Below, piece after piece: positions 7,707-16,788 of a stretch of DNA of 61,220 nucleotides. The stretch covers positions 1 to 61,220 of the forward strand of contig JAXHVA010000014.1 of the NCBI GenBank assembly GCA_034189035.1. Direction: 5' to 3'. Position 1 is the first letter of the stretch; each line of letters opens with the position of its first letter. The DNA comes from JAUXFK01 sp034189035. GTDB taxonomy: Bacteria; Desulfobacterota; UBA8473. The notes under the pieces were generated by a model. That model was not told the DNA's origin. It did no database searches and worked only from the letters and a program-made list of their open reading frames with translations. The position numbers were made by a program, and so were the translations under genes.

Positions 7707-9393
7707 AAATGTTCCAATAGGAGCAATATTCATTATCGGAGCATTGTTTGTCCCTTTTTTAAGAGGGAAGACAAAGTCCTCGCATATTCTGTTCCTGCCT
7801 GTTCTTGCCTTCATAGTTCTCCTTAACATGCCTGATGGAAAACACTGTGTGATTAGTTTTCTCGATTATAATTTAATCCTTGCCAGAGTTGATAAACTGA
7901 GCAGGCTTTTTGGATATATATTCATTATATGGGCATTTTTAGCATTACTGTATTCTATTCACCTCAAAGATAAAGTACAGCAAACGGTTGCTCTTATCTA
8001 TTCTGGGAGTGCATTGGGGATCGTCTTTTCAGGAGATTTGTTCAGCCTCTATATCTTTTGGGAAGTGCTGGCAATGAGTTCAACAATGCTTATTTGGGCA
8101 AGAAGGGGAAGCGAATCGATTCGTGCCGGGTTTCGGTACCTTTTGGTTCACGCTGTCGGAGGGTTGAGTCTCCTCGCTGGTATTGTCATATACATTGCAA
8201 AGACGGGTTCTCCCGAATTCGGATACATCGGGTTTAGTGGAGCTGCCTCTTATTTACTATTATTCGGGTTTTGTTTGAATACAGCGGTTATCCCTCTTCA
8301 CTTCTGGGTTCCTGATGCGTATCCTGAGACAACGGTTGAAGGTGCTATATTTTTATCCGTTTTTACTACAAAGACCGGAGTATATATCCTGGCGAGAACA
8401 TTTCCCGGAGCTGAACTTCTTGCATGGCTTGGAGCGATAATGACCGCTTTTCCTATATTCTATGCAGTGATTTCCAATGACATAAGGAGAGTTCTTGCAT
8501 ACAGTCTTCTCAATCAGGTCGGTTTTATGGTTTGCGGAATCGGTTTGGGTACAGCATTGGCTATAAACGGCGCTGTTTCTCATGCGTTTTGCAATATCCT
8601 CTTTGAAGGACTCCTTTTTATGGCAACCGGAGCAGTTCTTTATATGACGGGAAAGAGTAATTGCACGGATTTGGGTGGACTGTACAAGTCAATGCCGATT
8701 ACCTGCGGATTATGTCTGGTTGGTGCGATGTCAATAGGAGGATTTCCTCTCTTTAGCGGTTTTATCAGTGAATCGATGACGATCACTGCATCTGCGAAAG
8801 AGAGCCTTCCTATCATGTGGTTTATATTACAATTTTCAGCAGTCGGCGTCTTACACCATGCAAGTATAAAGATACCATTTTTCACATTTTTTTCAGAGGA
8901 TTCCGGTATAAGGACAAAAGAGCCCCCATTCAATATGCTTCTTGCCATGTCAATTGCCGCAGTTTTAAGCATTGTTATCGGTATATTTCCTGATGTACTA
9001 TACAGGATTTTACCCTATCCTGTTGATTATAAACCATATACTTTTGATCATGTCTTGGGTAAGTTACAGTTACTGCTCTTTGGGGGCCTTGCGTTTTGTC
9101 TTCTCATCTTTTCCGGCTATTACCCACCGGAGAAGAGAACTATTAATTTAGATGTGGACTGGTTTTTGTATAGAAAGCCAGTTCAATACGGCCTTCCTGC
9201 TCTACAGTATATTTTTGGTGGAATTGCATCAGTTATGAGCAGGATATTTACAGAGTCTGCTCCAAAGGTATTGGCAAACTTCATAAGCAAACCCCGGCTC
9301 AAGACAGACCGCCTCTTATCCCCAATGGGTGTTTCCGCCCTGATCGCAACTGCCTTCATATCGATACTATTCGCTCTCTTTTCCTTTTTATAA
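7699..9393 (+). CDS. third ND5/NuoL-like antiporter subunit with a substituted channel lysine
   Basis: A 564-residue polytopic ND5/NuoL/MrpD-family protein. The ATG at 7699 is chosen because it overlaps the upstream stop and follows an AGGAAAGAGG ribosome-binding site; an open frame extends upstream to 7651 without such a site. Glu122 (LYIFWEVL) and Lys225 (FTTKTGVY) are conserved, but the lysine five residues before the PLH motif, present in both other copies, is Asn194 (CLNTAVIPLH). A C-terminal extension of about 80 residues with two more helices goes beyond the core fold. The changed lysine suggests altered or absent proton conduction in one half-channel. Confidence 0.85.
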   Translation: MIENVPIGAIFIIGALFVPFLRGKTKSSHILFLPVLAFIVLLNMPDGKHCVISFLDYNLILARVDKLSRLFGYIFIIWAFLALLYSIHLKDKVQQTVALIYSGSALGIVFSGDLFSLYIFWEVLAMSSTMLIWARRGSESIRAGFRYLLVHAVGGLSLLAGIVIYIAKTGSPEFGYIGFSGAASYLLLFGFCLNTAVIPLHFWVPDAYPETTVEGAIFLSVFTTKTGVYILARTFPGAELLAWLGAIMTAFPIFYAVISNDIRRVLAYSLLNQVGFMVCGIGLGTALAINGAVSHAFCNILFEGLLFMATGAVLYMTGKSNCTDLGGLYKSMPITCGLCLVGAMSIGGFPLFSGFISESMTITASAKESLPIMWFILQFSAVGVLHHASIKIPFFTFFSEDSGIRTKEPPFNMLLAMSIAAVLSIVIGIFPDVLYRILPYPVDYKPYTFDHVLGKLQLLLFGGLAFCLLIFSGYYPPEKRTINLDVDWFLYRKPVQYGLPALQYIFGGIASVMSRIFTESAPKVLANFISKPRLKTDRLLSPMGVSALIATAFISILFALFSFL

Positions 9394-9431
9394 GACATCT
9401 AAAAACCATAAATCTATTGTATATTCCTTGC

Positions 9432-9460
9432 TTGACATTCTTCGGATTTAGGCTTATAAG
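9432..9460 (+). promoter_or_regulatory. sigma70-type promoter for the acyl-CoA synthetase gene
   Basis: TTGACA at 9432-9437, a 17-base spacer and TATAAG at 9455-9460. It would give a leader of about 125 bases before the ATG at 9591. It shows that the synthetase is probably transcribed separately from the Mrp operon. Confidence 0.65.
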
Positions 9461-9590
9461 GACCAATAGTGATACTATCTCCACCTGATCATTTGTACAT
9501 ATTGATTTATAAAAAGGAAGAGGCCCCATTGAATAGGACAATCGATTAGAAAAAATTGGTTTCAAAATCAATTATAGGAGATAAACCCTT

Positions 9591-12281
9591 ATGAGCATCT
9601 ACAACCTGGAAAAGATATTCAAGCCTTCTTCAATCGCTATCATCGGAGCGAGTGAAAAAAAAGAAAGTATCGGATATTCTTTGATTGGTAATATCATTAA
9701 AGGGGGATACCAAGGAAATATTTACCCGGTCAATCCCAATTACTCTTCACTGGGAGGTCTCACTTCGTATCGATCGATACTGGATATTGAGCAACCCATT
9801 GACCTGGCGATCATTGCAATCCCTCTTTTAAAGGTTCCTTTTGTTATAGAAAAATGCGTGGATGCCAAGCTTAACAGCGCACTCATTGTATCTGCAGGTG
9901 GAAAGGAAATAGGGGCAGAAGGAGGAAGACTTGAAGATAGAATCAAAGAAGAGGCGATGAAAGGAAACATAAGGATTATCGGCCCGAACAGCGCTGGAAT
10001 TGTCTCTATCGAATCGGTATTATATGCAATCCCCACAGTTTCAAGGCCATTACCGGGGAAAATTGCCTTTATCTCTCAAAGTGGTGGAATCTGTTCCGCA
10101 ATTATCGATCAGTCCCTAAAGGAGGGCATTGGGTTCAAGTACTTTGTTAATGTCGGTTCTATGCTCGATGTAGACTTTGGAGATCTGATCAATTATATGA
10201 GCGATGACCCTGATGTGAACAGTATTGTCCTTTATATTGAAAGCTTGACCAATATGAGAAAGTTCATGAGTGCTGCACGGGCCACATCACGATTGAAGCC
10301 TATCGTCGTATTAAAGGCCGGAAGATCTATAGCTGGTGCTCGAGCTGCCTCCTCCCATACCGGTGCCCTCGCCGGAGAAGATGAAGTCTATGATGTAGCC
10401 TTTAAAAGGGCGGGTATGGTACGAGTGAATACGATTGAAGAACTTTTCGATTGTGCAGAACTTATGGCAAAGCCACCGTTCCCCTCTGGTCCCGGCCTTG
10501 CAATCATAACAAATGGTGGAGGACCGGGCGTGATGGCCACGGATGCATTATCCGATTTTAATCTGGAACCTGTGTCACTCTCTTCACAGACTATAAAACG
10601 ACTGGATGAAATCCTTCCGCCCTTCTGGAGCAAAGGAAACCCTATAGATATCCTTGGAGATGCACCACCAGAACGCTGGCAAAACGCGATTAATGAATGT
10701 ATTTCAGCCCGAGAAATAAACGCATTGTTAATTATCTATGTGCCCCAGGCCTTGAGTAATGCAATTGCTGTTGCCAAAGCGATTTTAGAACCGCTGGATA
10801 ATAAACGACGCCTTCCTATATTTGCGGTCTGGATGGGAGGAGAAAGCGTAGAAGAGGGACTCAATATCCTTAACAAGGCGGGCATCCCTACCTATGAAAC
10901 ACCGGAAAGAGCGATTGCTGCATTTCAGTATATGTATTCCTATAAACAAAATCTGAGCTTGTTGCAAGAGATTCCCCCCAAGCTCCATGGTTCCCTCGAG
11001 TTTGATCAGCCAGGCGCAAAGGCGATTATCGAAGAGGCTAAAAGTAAAGGGAAGTTCTCTTTGAGTGAAACAGAGTCTAAAAATCTTTTAAAAGCTTACG
11101 GTATCCCGGTAAACCGAACAGAGATTGCACGATCTGTTGACGAGGCCATTCGTCTGGCACAGGATATCGGATATCCCGTTGTAATGAAGGTACACTCTCA
11201 TGGTATTATTCACAAAACAGATGTTAAAGGAGTCCAATTAAACTTGCGCAATAACAGGGATATAGACGAGGCTTTTTTGAAGATCATGAAAGAAACCAGA
11301 AAATATACTTTAGATGCCGATGCCTTTGAGGTTACTATACAACCCATGCTCAGCCATCTTGGCTATGAACTTATCATAGGGAGTAAAAGGGAGATAGGAT
11401 TTGGTCCCGTAATACTCTTTGGCATGGGTGGTGTTATGACTGAGATTTTAAAGGATCATGCCATAGCTTTTCCCCCATTGAATCGTTTGCTGGCTCGAAG
11501 GCTTATAGAAAGAACACGGATATATCGGATGCTCGCTGGATATCGTAATCTTCCTCCAGCGAAACTGGAACTCCTCGAAGAGGTTTTGATTCGACTTTCT
11601 CAATTGGTCAGTGATTTCTCTGAGATCACAGAAGTGGACATCAATCCCTTAATTCTCTCTAAAGATCAGGTCGTTGCTGTCGATTCGCATGTAATCCTCA
11701 ACCCAGTTAATATCCCAGCTCCTCATCATCTCATAATCAGCCCTTATCCCAATCAGTATGAGTTTACTGCAACCATTAAAGGTGGTGAGAAGCTATTTAT
11801 ACGTCCAATCAAACCAGAGGACGCGCCGCTTTTACAGGACCTGTTTCATGCCTTGTCACCGAAGACAGTCTATTATAGATTCTTCAGCCCTTTAAAGTCC
11901 CTATCACCTAAGATGCTGGCCCGTTTTACTCAGATTGACTATGATCGCGAAATTGCGCTAGTTGCATTCGATGCTACAGAATCAGAAGAAAAGATGTTAG
12001 GAGTGGCCCGTCTTATAAGTGACTCTGAAGGGAAAAAGGGAGATCTGTCTATTGTGATAGCTGACCCCTGGCAGGGAAAAGGAATCGGCGCGATCTTGAT
12101 GGAAAGTCTTTTGAATATTGCAAAGGAGCGAAAGATCGAATTTCTGTATGGACTTGTAATGGCAGAAAATAGGCAGATGCTAGGCCTAGCCAAAAAACTA
12201 GGTTTTGTGACTACAAGATCAAAAGATGATTTCAACCATCATGAAATACGAATCGATATGACAAAAGAAGCGTTTGAATAG
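9591..12281 (+). CDS. acetate/acyl-CoA ligase (ADP-forming) fused to a GNAT acetyltransferase domain
   Basis: An 896-residue three-part protein in the order seen in Pat/YfiQ-type proteins. Residues 1-130 are a CoA-binding Rossmann domain (IIGASEKKESIGYS); about 150-460 are the succinyl-CoA-ligase-like domain with FISQSGG and the phosphorylatable His256 in SSHTGAL; about 480-710 are an ATP-grasp domain (YPVVMKVHSHGIIHKTDVKG, and EVDINPL near its end); the last 160 residues are GNAT (DPWQGKGIGAILMES, ENRQMLGLAKKLGF). With His256 and the ATP-grasp motifs intact it could make ATP from acyl-CoA. The GNAT part could acetylate lysines, as PatZ does, so a regulatory role is also open. An AGGAGA ribosome-binding site precedes the ATG. 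Confidence 0.88.
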   Translation: MSIYNLEKIFKPSSIAIIGASEKKESIGYSLIGNIIKGGYQGNIYPVNPNYSSLGGLTSYRSILDIEQPIDLAIIAIPLLKVPFVIEKCVDAKLNSALIVSAGGKEIGAEGGRLEDRIKEEAMKGNIRIIGPNSAGIVSIESVLYAIPTVSRPLPGKIAFISQSGGICSAIIDQSLKEGIGFKYFVNVGSMLDVDFGDLINYMSDDPDVNSIVLYIESLTNMRKFMSAARATSRLKPIVVLKAGRSIAGARAASSHTGALAGEDEVYDVAFKRAGMVRVNTIEELFDCAELMAKPPFPSGPGLAIITNGGGPGVMATDALSDFNLEPVSLSSQTIKRLDEILPPFWSKGNPIDILGDAPPERWQNAINECISAREINALLIIYVPQALSNAIAVAKAILEPLDNKRRLPIFAVWMGGESVEEGLNILNKAGIPTYETPERAIAAFQYMYSYKQNLSLLQEIPPKLHGSLEFDQPGAKAIIEEAKSKGKFSLSETESKNLLKAYGIPVNRTEIARSVDEAIRLAQDIGYPVVMKVHSHGIIHKTDVKGVQLNLRNNRDIDEAFLKIMKETRKYTLDADAFEVTIQPMLSHLGYELIIGSKREIGFGPVILFGMGGVMTEILKDHAIAFPPLNRLLARRLIERTRIYRMLAGYRNLPPAKLELLEEVLIRLSQLVSDFSEITEVDINPLILSKDQVVAVDSHVILNPVNIPAPHHLIISPYPNQYEFTATIKGGEKLFIRPIKPEDAPLLQDLFHALSPKTVYYRFFSPLKSLSPKMLARFTQIDYDREIALVAFDATESEEKMLGVARLISDSEGKKGDLSIVIADPWQGKGIGAILMESLLNIAKERKIEFLYGLVMAENRQMLGLAKKLGFVTTRSKDDFNHHEIRIDMTKEAFE

Positions 12282-12347
12282 CCATAATACTACAAGCAAT
12301 AGCAATATTGCATATAATATACCGTAGAGGGGGATGAGTAAAAAATG

Positions 12348-13085
12348 TTATTGTTGCTCTATAATGAAGCCCTTCTTAAGGTCAAAGGCAATGTCAAATG
12401 CTATGATTCCAGGCACCTTTTCGGTTACAGTAAGCCCTTGATCTAGGGCTACATTAAATTGAACAGGGAACTCCTCATCAATAGGGATCGAACCCTCAAC
12501 GATAATATCTACCGGGACTTCAAAAAGGTGTTCTACATGAGCTTCAATAGGATTAATCGGCTTTGCTATTACGTCGTCTTTAATCCTAATACCATGCTTA
12601 ATCGGCACATCCTGATCCAGTAAGATTGAACCTTTAACTGGAAGAGTCCTCTTTAACCCGAAGATGTTCGTTTGAAACTCGGTATCCATAGGTATTTCGG
12701 TATTAAAATGGATATTTTCATTAATATGAAAGATATGATCCACTTTAACGTGGACAGGTTTTTCAAAAGGAACTATAAAGGTGTGGCGGATAGGAACTAT
12801 GAATGTAGTTTTGAAGGGTATAGAAAAATGTATATTCGTCTGAAAAGGAAAGGTTAGTGTCTCGTTAATATATGCAGTCACTGGTAATTCCGAATCAACA
12901 GACCCAAGGATGGTTTTCTCTATTGAATAAGGTTTTTGTATTATACTCAAAACAGTCGGCGAATATTTAAAGAGAAGATATGTCCCCCCACCGATTAAGA
13001 AAATACCGATGATTGCAAGCAAACCCGTAAAAATCCAAATTAAACGAATGATATGCCTTCGTTTATTTACTGCTTTATGATCCAT
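12348..13085 (-). CDS. single-pass membrane protein with periodic beta-repeats (paralog of the gene at 19034)
   Basis: A 245-residue protein with a basic N-terminus, one helix at about residues 15-43 and a long exported part made of short repeating units of alternating hydrophobic and polar residues, such as IPFKTTFIVPIRHTFIVPFE, with VDHIFHINE and VPVDIIVEG. Such a pattern suggests an extended beta-sheet or beta-solenoid in the periplasm. I do not recognise a named family. A very similar gene lies at 19034-19828, and the two flank the glycyl-radical enzyme and TRAP binding proteins. A strong promoter at 13118-13146 drives it. Structural or lipid-contact roles are guesses. Confidence 0.75.
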   Translation of the reverse strand: MDHKAVNKRRHIIRLIWIFTGLLAIIGIFLIGGGTYLLFKYSPTVLSIIQKPYSIEKTILGSVDSELPVTAYINETLTFPFQTNIHFSIPFKTTFIVPIRHTFIVPFEKPVHVKVDHIFHINENIHFNTEIPMDTEFQTNIFGLKRTLPVKGSILLDQDVPIKHGIRIKDDVIAKPINPIEAHVEHLFEVPVDIIVEGSIPIDEEFPVQFNVALDQGLTVTEKVPGIIAFDIAFDLKKGFIIEQQ

Positions 13086-13117
13086 TATATCTATCTATTT
13101 TTTTGTATTTTATACTA

Positions 13118-13146
13118 AATATATGACAAATATTCTTTTATGTCAA
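13118..13146 (-). promoter_or_regulatory. sigma70-type promoter for the beta-repeat protein gene
   Basis: Read on the minus strand, TTGACA (13146-13141), a 17-base spacer and TATATT (13123-13118). It lies just upstream of the start at 13085 and is divergent to the promoter at 13230. Confidence 0.65.
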
Positions 13147-13229
13147 GAAAAGAGTCAAATTACTGAGATTTATGCACGGTTTTATTGAACGGTCATGCGG
13201 AATTGATGTTGAAATGATACTAAAATGAC

Positions 13230-13258
13230 TTGACAATGATATTAGAATTTTATAGGAT
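13230..13258 (+). promoter_or_regulatory. candidate promoter for the glycyl-radical enzyme gene
   Basis: TTGACA at 13230-13235, a 17-base spacer and TAGGAT at 13253-13258 on the plus strand. If used, the transcript would carry an untranslated leader of about 700 bases before the ATG at 13964. Confidence 0.5.
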
Positions 13259-13963
13259 AAAAGTATAAATTACTTTTAAAAAGATAAAATTAAGATCTGA
13301 AATCCATAAAAAAATTGGAAAAGGTGCTTTTTGAGGTCTAGATTCATAAAAAAGCATCTTAAACGCCAGAAGAAGGGAGGGATGTTTACTACGATTTGAT
13401 CCATAACTTTTCTTAAAAAAATTCAAAATTCCAAGCAGAAACCTTTTACTGTTTTTGGAACCTATCACGATTCTTCTACTACCTATTGATCCTGCAAATA
13501 ATTTACTATTAACTAATGCTTTAACGTCTCATTACTATTTGATATTCAATACATTGAAAGCAAGGTTTCAATTTTTTTGAACGATCGATTGCTTGAATTG
13601 ATTGAAAAGGAGTTTACCGATAATTAGGATGCAACATAATCTTACCTATTCGGAAAACCTTTTGAACGATTATTCAGATGATGGCAGTTCACAGGATGTA
13701 TCTCTGTATTTTTCAGGATAATCTCAGTGAAATATTATGATTTTAATACGTTAGGTTCAAAGTGTAAGCTTTGAAATGGTCTATTGTATGTCTTCAATAA
13801 TATTAAAAAAGTTTTGGATAAACAAATTTTAATCTAAGCAACAGCCGTTTTAATAAAATAGTATTCATCTAAAAATGAGCATTTTCTTGTGATCAAAAAA
13901 AGAAGAGACATGGAAAAAGGGGCAACTTTTGATGAGTACTACAGAAAAGAGGAGGGTGTTAAA
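13259..13963 (+). other. long AT-rich non-coding leader of the glycyl-radical enzyme gene
   Basis: About 700 bases without a supported gene. A minus-strand frame at 13250-13468 is basic and low-complexity and not convincing. The region contains a small hairpin followed by a T-run (13553-13578). It may hold regulatory sites, but no known riboswitch was recognised by eye. Confidence 0.5.
13553..13578 (+). terminator. weak terminator-like hairpin in the leader
   Basis: ATTGAAA, a six-base loop and TTTCAAT, followed by T residues. The stem is only seven mostly A-T pairs, so it would be weak. Its place inside the long leader fits an attenuator but could be chance in AT-rich sequence. Confidence 0.3.
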
Positions 13964-16450
13964 ATGGTAGAGGTAGAAACAAAAAAAAATGAGAAAGAGT
14001 TGTTGGATGAGCGGCAGTACTGGTGGTGGGCTGAAAAGAAGAGATCCCCACGTCTCAATTACTTAAGAAAGGCTGTTTGGTCTAAGGCTACCAAAGGATC
14101 GAGTTATTTACCCGGAGTTCAGATAGACCTAGAGAATATCCGCTGGCACACTAAGATATTCAAGGAGGCCCCTCCATCAGACCCTTTTATTATCACCCGA
14201 GCCAGGGCTCTTGAGGCTGTACTTGATAATATGCCGGTATTTATCACTGACTATTCTCGGATCCAAGGGTATCCAGGCTCTGCTCCGCATCTTATTACCT
14301 GGATCCCCACAGCTTCTTTCATGATTAATGACGACATAATAAACGATCGCACAGGTATTATCGCCGATGAAGACCTGGAAGAGGTGAAAGAGATGGTCGA
14401 GTTTTGGAAGGGGCGAACCTATCACGATCTATCGAACCAGTATCAGAGTCGTAGAGAAAAAGTTCTGTCGCCTATGGGTGAGTTTGTACAGCCGGGGAGA
14501 GATATGGCCGCTTTTGACTATGTTGTTCCTCAGTGTAAATGGATGTACAAGGGTTTTGATTCGATCATAAAGACAATAGATGAGAAACTGAAAGACGCTG
14601 AGAAGAAGATGCGGGAGAAACCTTCTGCTCAGGAGCAGGTATCTTACATGGAGAAGATTGACACATGGAAGGCCATGAAGATATGCCTTGAGGCAACGAT
14701 CAGACATGCAAGGCGTATCAGCCGGCTGGCGAAGATCATCGCAGAAAATTTCGAGACCGATCCTAAGAGAAGACAGGAGCTACTACGGGTCAGTGAGACC
14801 TGCGAAAAGGTACCGGCAAGACCGCCTGAGCATCTATGGGAAGCGATACAATTCGATCATATCGTACAGATCGCATATAGACTAGAATGGCACAATGCTG
14901 CCTGGCCGTGGCGACAAGACTATTGGCACTGGCCATTTTACAAAAAAGATGTACTTGAAGAAAAGAATATGACAAGGGATGAAGTCATCGAGTACTGTGC
15001 AGAGTGGATGATGGCAGCTTATGCCATTGGGAAGTCATGGCCTCGAGGAGCCAGGGAAGTTATGCAGGGAAGTCCTGGACCGTATGTATGGACACTCGGG
15101 GGGGTCGACGAGAATGGCCATGATGCCTGCAATGACCTTACAGATTGTTATCTGGAATCGGCCATTATAAGCAGGGTGAGCGATCCAACGTTTGGTTTCC
15201 GTTATCACTCCAATGTCCGCCAGGAGACCCTTCGCAGGGCGTTTGAGTGTATCCGACATGGTCTGGGTTATCCTTCCATGAGAAATGACGATGTTCTCAT
15301 TCCTAATCTCATGCACTGGTTTGGCCATCCACTGAAGGAAGCGAGGCGATGGGTACACCAGGCGTGTATGGCCCCTGCGCCTGACACAAAGTGGGCAGCC
15401 CCTGCCCTGAGGTATCCGCAGGCTGCAATCATTTTGGGCTCAAAGGCGATCTCTTTTGTTATATTTAACGGCTTTGATCCTGTATCAGGCATGCAGGTAG
15501 GTATTAAGACAGGAGATTGCACCAGGTTTGAGACCTTTGAAGAATTCTACGATGCATGGTATAAACAGATGAATGCCGGCTTTAGGGCTGGAACAAGCAT
15601 GGAGCATAGGAACAGATACTTAGAAGCCCGCTATTTTCCAAAGCCGATGACCTCCGCCCTTTATGAACGCTGTATAGAGAAAGGTGAGAACAGTGCAGCT
15701 TCCAAGGAGAGGAGCAGTTTATGGTTTACCCTCTTTTGTTTTGCCGAGACAGGCGATTGTCTGGCAGCAGTGAAAAAGCTGATATACGAGGATAAGAAGT
15801 ATACGATGGAAGAGTTGAAGAAGGCTCTGGAGGCAGACTGGCAGGGATATGAAGAAATGAGACAGGACTTTGTGAAGGCACCCAAGTGGGGAAATGACGA
15901 TGACTATGTAGATGAGATTTATGTGAAAGTCTATGAAGATCTGGGTAAGATGTCCTGGTCTGTGCGGGACATCAATGGTCAACCATGGGCTACCCTTCCG
16001 GAGAGTGTCGCAGTCCACATTGCCGGTGCACCAAAAGTAGGGGCCTTGCCCAACGGCAGGAGATGGAATGACCCACTCTATGATGGTGGCTGTTCACCTG
16101 GATGTGGTCTCGATAAGAAGGGACCTACCGCAGTACTCAAGTCGGTGGGCAAGCTCGACCATGTGGGCTCAGTAAGGGCAACACTTCTGAACCAGAGGTT
16201 ATCCCCCTCTCAACTTCAAGGTGAGAAGGGCTTTAAAATGTGGCGAGACTATATGAAGACATGGCATGACTTAGGAATCAATCATGTTCAGTTTAATATG
16301 GTCGATAACGAGACCCTGTATGCTGCTCAGAGAGAGCCTGAGAAGTATAGTGAGCTACTGGTTCGGATTGCGGGTTACAGTGCCCATTTTGTTGAGATGA
16401 ACAAGATTACCCAGGATGCGATTATCGCTCGTAGTGTTCAAAAATTTTAA
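13964..16450 (+). CDS. glycyl-radical enzyme, X-succinate synthase-like (fumarate-adding type) catalytic subunit
   Basis: The start is placed at ATG 13964, eight bases after GGAGGG; the frame is open back to GTG 13889. The 828-residue protein has the glycyl loop RIAGYSA near its end (Gly804) and a thiyl Cys468 in HQACMAPAPD. Pyruvate formate-lyase and diol/choline-type enzymes have CC or GCVE-type sites; the C-M-(S/A)-P context is that of benzylsuccinate and alkylsuccinate synthases. The Cys-Gly spacing of 336 residues equals the recalled Cys493-Gly829 spacing of BssA, and an Arg lies 15 residues after the Cys, as with BssA Arg508. Family enzymes add a hydrocarbon or cresol methyl/methylene to fumarate. 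No small subunits and no radical-SAM activase are in this window. The substrate is unknown, and another GRE subtype cannot be excluded. Confidence 0.8.
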   Translation: MVEVETKKNEKELLDERQYWWWAEKKRSPRLNYLRKAVWSKATKGSSYLPGVQIDLENIRWHTKIFKEAPPSDPFIITRARALEAVLDNMPVFITDYSRIQGYPGSAPHLITWIPTASFMINDDIINDRTGIIADEDLEEVKEMVEFWKGRTYHDLSNQYQSRREKVLSPMGEFVQPGRDMAAFDYVVPQCKWMYKGFDSIIKTIDEKLKDAEKKMREKPSAQEQVSYMEKIDTWKAMKICLEATIRHARRISRLAKIIAENFETDPKRRQELLRVSETCEKVPARPPEHLWEAIQFDHIVQIAYRLEWHNAAWPWRQDYWHWPFYKKDVLEEKNMTRDEVIEYCAEWMMAAYAIGKSWPRGAREVMQGSPGPYVWTLGGVDENGHDACNDLTDCYLESAIISRVSDPTFGFRYHSNVRQETLRRAFECIRHGLGYPSMRNDDVLIPNLMHWFGHPLKEARRWVHQACMAPAPDTKWAAPALRYPQAAIILGSKAISFVIFNGFDPVSGMQVGIKTGDCTRFETFEEFYDAWYKQMNAGFRAGTSMEHRNRYLEARYFPKPMTSALYERCIEKGENSAASKERSSLWFTLFCFAETGDCLAAVKKLIYEDKKYTMEELKKALEADWQGYEEMRQDFVKAPKWGNDDDYVDEIYVKVYEDLGKMSWSVRDINGQPWATLPESVAVHIAGAPKVGALPNGRRWNDPLYDGGCSPGCGLDKKGPTAVLKSVGKLDHVGSVRATLLNQRLSPSQLQGEKGFKMWRDYMKTWHDLGINHVQFNMVDNETLYAAQREPEKYSELLVRIAGYSAHFVEMNKITQDAIIARSVQKF

Positions 16451-16494
16451 CCTTTCTTTTCTATTGAAGGAGATATACAGGTATATCCACATAG

Positions 16495-16523
16495 GGATGT
16501 CCGAGTCTAGGATTCGGACATCC
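16495..16523 (+). terminator. hairpin after the glycyl-radical enzyme gene
   Basis: GGATGTCCGA and TCGGACATCC form a perfect ten-base stem around a nine-base loop, 45 bases after the stop codon. The following T-run is short, so termination may be partial. A second small hairpin with CCCCT/AGGGG arms at about 16565-16577 is followed within 20 bases by a T-run. Confidence 0.55.
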
Positions 16524-16788
16524 TTCATATGAATATAAGTTTATGGGCTGTTGCTCAAACAAAGCCCCCTATCAGGGGTCATAAAAAGTTTTTTGCTCGC
16601 AGGGCATTGTTGTCCTTCGTATCCTAGGCTAAATTCAGCTTAAAGATCAGCGATTTCAAGTGGTAGAGCTGGAAGAGTGAGTTTTGAAATATACTTACGC
16701 AAGCCAAGTATCCGTCAAAAAATGTTTTATACATGACGAATTGGGATTTAGGCAATAGCTCAAAACCGATATTAAGGAGGAGAAACTG
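16524..16788. other. non-coding gap before the first TRAP binding protein gene
   Basis: No gene is seen. It contains the CCCCTATCAGGGG hairpin near 16565 and ends in a strong ribosome-binding site (AAGGAGG) for the next gene. No clear promoter was identified, although the gap is large enough to hold one. Confidence 0.4.

Noticed and set aside
13250..13468. Minus-strand open frame in the leader of the radical enzyme gene
   Set aside because: Basic, AT-driven composition, no start signal, and no known motif.
13889..13963. Longer N-terminus of the glycyl-radical enzyme from GTG 13889 or ATG 13910
   Set aside because: The ATG at 13964 has a much stronger ribosome-binding site (GGAGGG), and the extension is charged and low-complexity.
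13964..16450. Annotation as pyruvate formate-lyase
   Set aside because: The thiyl Cys context is C-M-A-P rather than the adjacent-Cys site of PFL or the GCVE site of dehydratase/lyase types, and the length fits the fumarate-adding branch better.
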